A stretch of DNA of 64,000 nt, taken from the NCBI RefSeq assembly GCF_022919715.1, contig NZ_CP095042.1, positions 1,426,001-1,490,000 of the forward strand. Reading direction: 5' to 3'. Source of the DNA: Agromyces sp. H17E-10. Lineage in GTDB: Bacteria > Actinomycetota > Actinomycetes > Actinomycetales > Microbacteriaceae. Shown one piece after another: positions 62,737-64,000 of the stretch. The notes beneath the pieces were generated by a model, which did not search any database, was not told where the DNA came from, and worked only from the letters and a program-made list of their open reading frames with translations. The position numbers and the translations under genes are program-made. Position 1 is the first letter of the stretch; the number at the start of each line of letters is the position of its first letter.

Positions 62737-63612
62737 TCAGTAGCCGCCGAAAGTCTTCACCATCCCGACCACCGCAGGGAAGAGCAGCACGATGAAGAGC
62801 ACCGGAAGGATTGTGAAGACGAGCGGGAACACGACCTTGATCGGAACCTTCATCGCCGATTCTTCAGCCCGCTGCCGACGTTTGACACGCATCTCACCGG
62901 ATTGGACGCGGAGCACGTCAGCGATCGCGATGCCATAGCGATCAGCTTGCTGGATCGCACGCACGAATCGCTTGAGGTCAGCGCAATCGGTTCGCGCGAG
63001 GAGCGCGTCATACGAGTCATAGCGCGAGCGCCCGATGGACATGTCTTGGAGCGTTCGGATGAGTTCCTCGGACAGCGGGCCGCTTCCGCCACGGGCGGCC
63101 TTGGCCATCGCAGCTTCGAAACCAAGGCCCGCCTCGACCGCGATGGTCATCTGGTCGAGGGTGTCGGGTAGCGCGAGGAGGATCGCCTTCTGACGGTCGT
63201 CTGCTCTGCTCGAGAGCATGACATCGGGCGCGATGATGATCAGCAGGCCGAACAACAGGCCGGCGACGATCGGCAGCACACCCTTGGCCAAGATCAAGGT
63301 GAGCACGACGATGAGCAGTCCGATGGCGCCAACGACGATTCGGAGGGTCAGGAATCCACCGACGGTCCACTGATTCGTTCGACCGGCGTAGATGATCTTC
63401 CGCTGGATCCAGCCGGTATAGCCAGTCGGCATCACAGCGACGAGGGTCTGCGCAAAGGTCCGTCGCTCGACGCGCAGGCGCTCCTGCTCAGACGCCGGTG
63501 AGACGACGGCTCGCACATCGGCATTCGACGGAATCGCCGACACGAGCAGGAAGACGAAGAGACCGATCCCAACCGCGACAGCGGCGATGGAGAGAATCAT
63601 GACGAGGTTCAT
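62737..63612 (-). CDS. tadC: Tad pilus/type II secretion F-domain protein, TadC-like
   Basis: The protein has 291 residues. The N-terminal membrane helix (MNLVMILSIAAVAVGIGLFV) and two central helices precede the T2SSF domain: LLALPDTLDQMTIAVEAGLGFEAAM, LIRTLQDMSIGRSRYDSYDAL, LKRFVRAIQQADRYGIAIADVL and a terminal helix pair. It is an inner-membrane platform protein for Flp/Tad pilus assembly. The ATG at 63612 has AGGAG upstream and lies eight bases after the TadB-like stop, so the two are one operon. Confidence 0.9.
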   Translation of the reverse strand: MNLVMILSIAAVAVGIGLFVFLLVSAIPSNADVRAVVSPASEQERLRVERRTFAQTLVAVMPTGYTGWIQRKIIYAGRTNQWTVGGFLTLRIVVGAIGLLIVVLTLILAKGVLPIVAGLLFGLLIIIAPDVMLSSRADDRQKAILLALPDTLDQMTIAVEAGLGFEAAMAKAARGGSGPLSEELIRTLQDMSIGRSRYDSYDALLARTDCADLKRFVRAIQQADRYGIAIADVLRVQSGEMRVKRRQRAEESAMKVPIKVVFPLVFTILPVLFIVLLFPAVVGMVKTFGGY

Positions 63613-63620
63613 GCGCGCTC

Positions 63621-64000
63621 CTAGAACTTCACCCTGACGGCAGCGATCATCCAGACGATGCCGATGATCATCAGGAGGATCGCGACGAACATCGCCGCCC
63701 ATCCAATCGGGGTTTCAACGAATGGCGCAAGGTACTCAGGGCGAAGAACGATTACCCCGAGCACGACGACGATCGGCAGCAGGATCAGGATCGTCGCCGA
63801 CAGTCGCCCCTCCGCACTTAGCGCCTTCACCTGACGCCGGATCTGATTACGCTCCCGAATCGTCGCGGCGGTGCGCTGCAACGTCTCACTCAAGTTGCCG
63901 CCGGTCTCCCGGTTGATTTGAATCGCTTGCGCAGCCCAAGTGAAGTCATCGGACTTCATCCGATCAGCTGTCCCCGACAGCGCGTCACCGAGATCACGGC
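63621..64000 (-). CDS. tadB: Tad pilus F-domain protein, TadB-like, 5' part cut by window edge
   Basis: Only the last 126 or so codons are in the window, and the frame stays open to the right edge. LGDALSGTADRMKSDDFTWA, AIQINRETGGNLSETLQRTA, TIRERNQIRRQVKALSAEGR and the two C-terminal membrane helices (SATILILLPIVVVLGVIVLR, MFVAILLMIIGIVWMIAAV) are typical of TadB. It is the partner of TadC in the pilus assembly platform. Confidence 0.9.
   Translation of the reverse strand, partial: RDLGDALSGTADRMKSDDFTWAAQAIQINRETGGNLSETLQRTAATIRERNQIRRQVKALSAEGRLSATILILLPIVVVLGVIVLRPEYLAPFVETPIGWAAMFVAILLMIIGIVWMIAAVRVKF

Overview
The window is a 64 kb stretch of a very GC-rich actinobacterial chromosome. 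The family looks like Microbacteriaceae (Agromyces/Microbacterium-like). Support comes from the strong G/C third-position bias, many ATGA-overlapping genes, Tad pilus genes at the right edge, and several copies of a GGTCTCGATACG...CTACTCGACC palindromic repeat that I know from that family. No plasmid, phage or CRISPR feature was seen.

Positions 1-37,350 hold a large locus for taking apart arabinose-containing plant polysaccharide. From the left it has the start of a sugar-binding lipoprotein with its own LacI regulator (1-2351); a complete YtfQ-YtfR-YtfT-YjfF-type furanose ABC importer (2523-7382); a second, partnerless YtfR-like ATPase (7652-9214); a LacI regulator (9211-10239); a small secreted Cys/Lys-Pro protein; three large secreted GH43 enzymes (10614-18947); a DUF916 membrane-anchored surface protein with a WxL-like secreted partner (19066-20761); then GH43, GH127 and GH43 (21024-31120). 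Diverging from these are two further GH43 genes (31356-37350). All seven GH43 enzymes and the GH127 enzyme end in the same Cys-framed module of about 76-93 residues.

Four transcription units of this locus are preceded by the same palindrome, consensus TGTTMCCGGNAACA (7486, 7521, 20911, 31180, 31279). The importer, the surface proteins, the enzymes and the LacI regulator inside the second unit therefore look like one autoregulated regulon. A different palindrome, TACAACGTTGTA, marks the other LacI gene and its sugar-binding neighbour. A GH95 enzyme with two inserted binding-type modules (37478-41362) follows, with its own promoter and no shared C-terminal module.

Positions 41,638-44,289 carry a medium-chain dehydrogenase diverging from two DHFR-fold proteins, then tRNA-Met and tRNA-Thr. 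Positions 44,396-52,643 form a maltose/maltodextrin locus: GH13 amylase, MalG, MalF and MalE on the minus strand, diverging from a GH13 alpha-glucosidase, with two LacI-type operators between them and no dedicated ATPase.

The right part (52,850-64,000) is mostly housekeeping: an AbiEi/DUF559-type protein, an M23 peptidase with a long low-complexity N-terminus, an inositol-monophosphatase-family enzyme, a GNAT enzyme, a VOC protein, tRNA-Tyr, a PH-domain protein, YajQ, a third LacI regulator, an alpha/beta hydrolase and TadC/TadB. Two families of hairpin repeats lie in the gaps between these genes.
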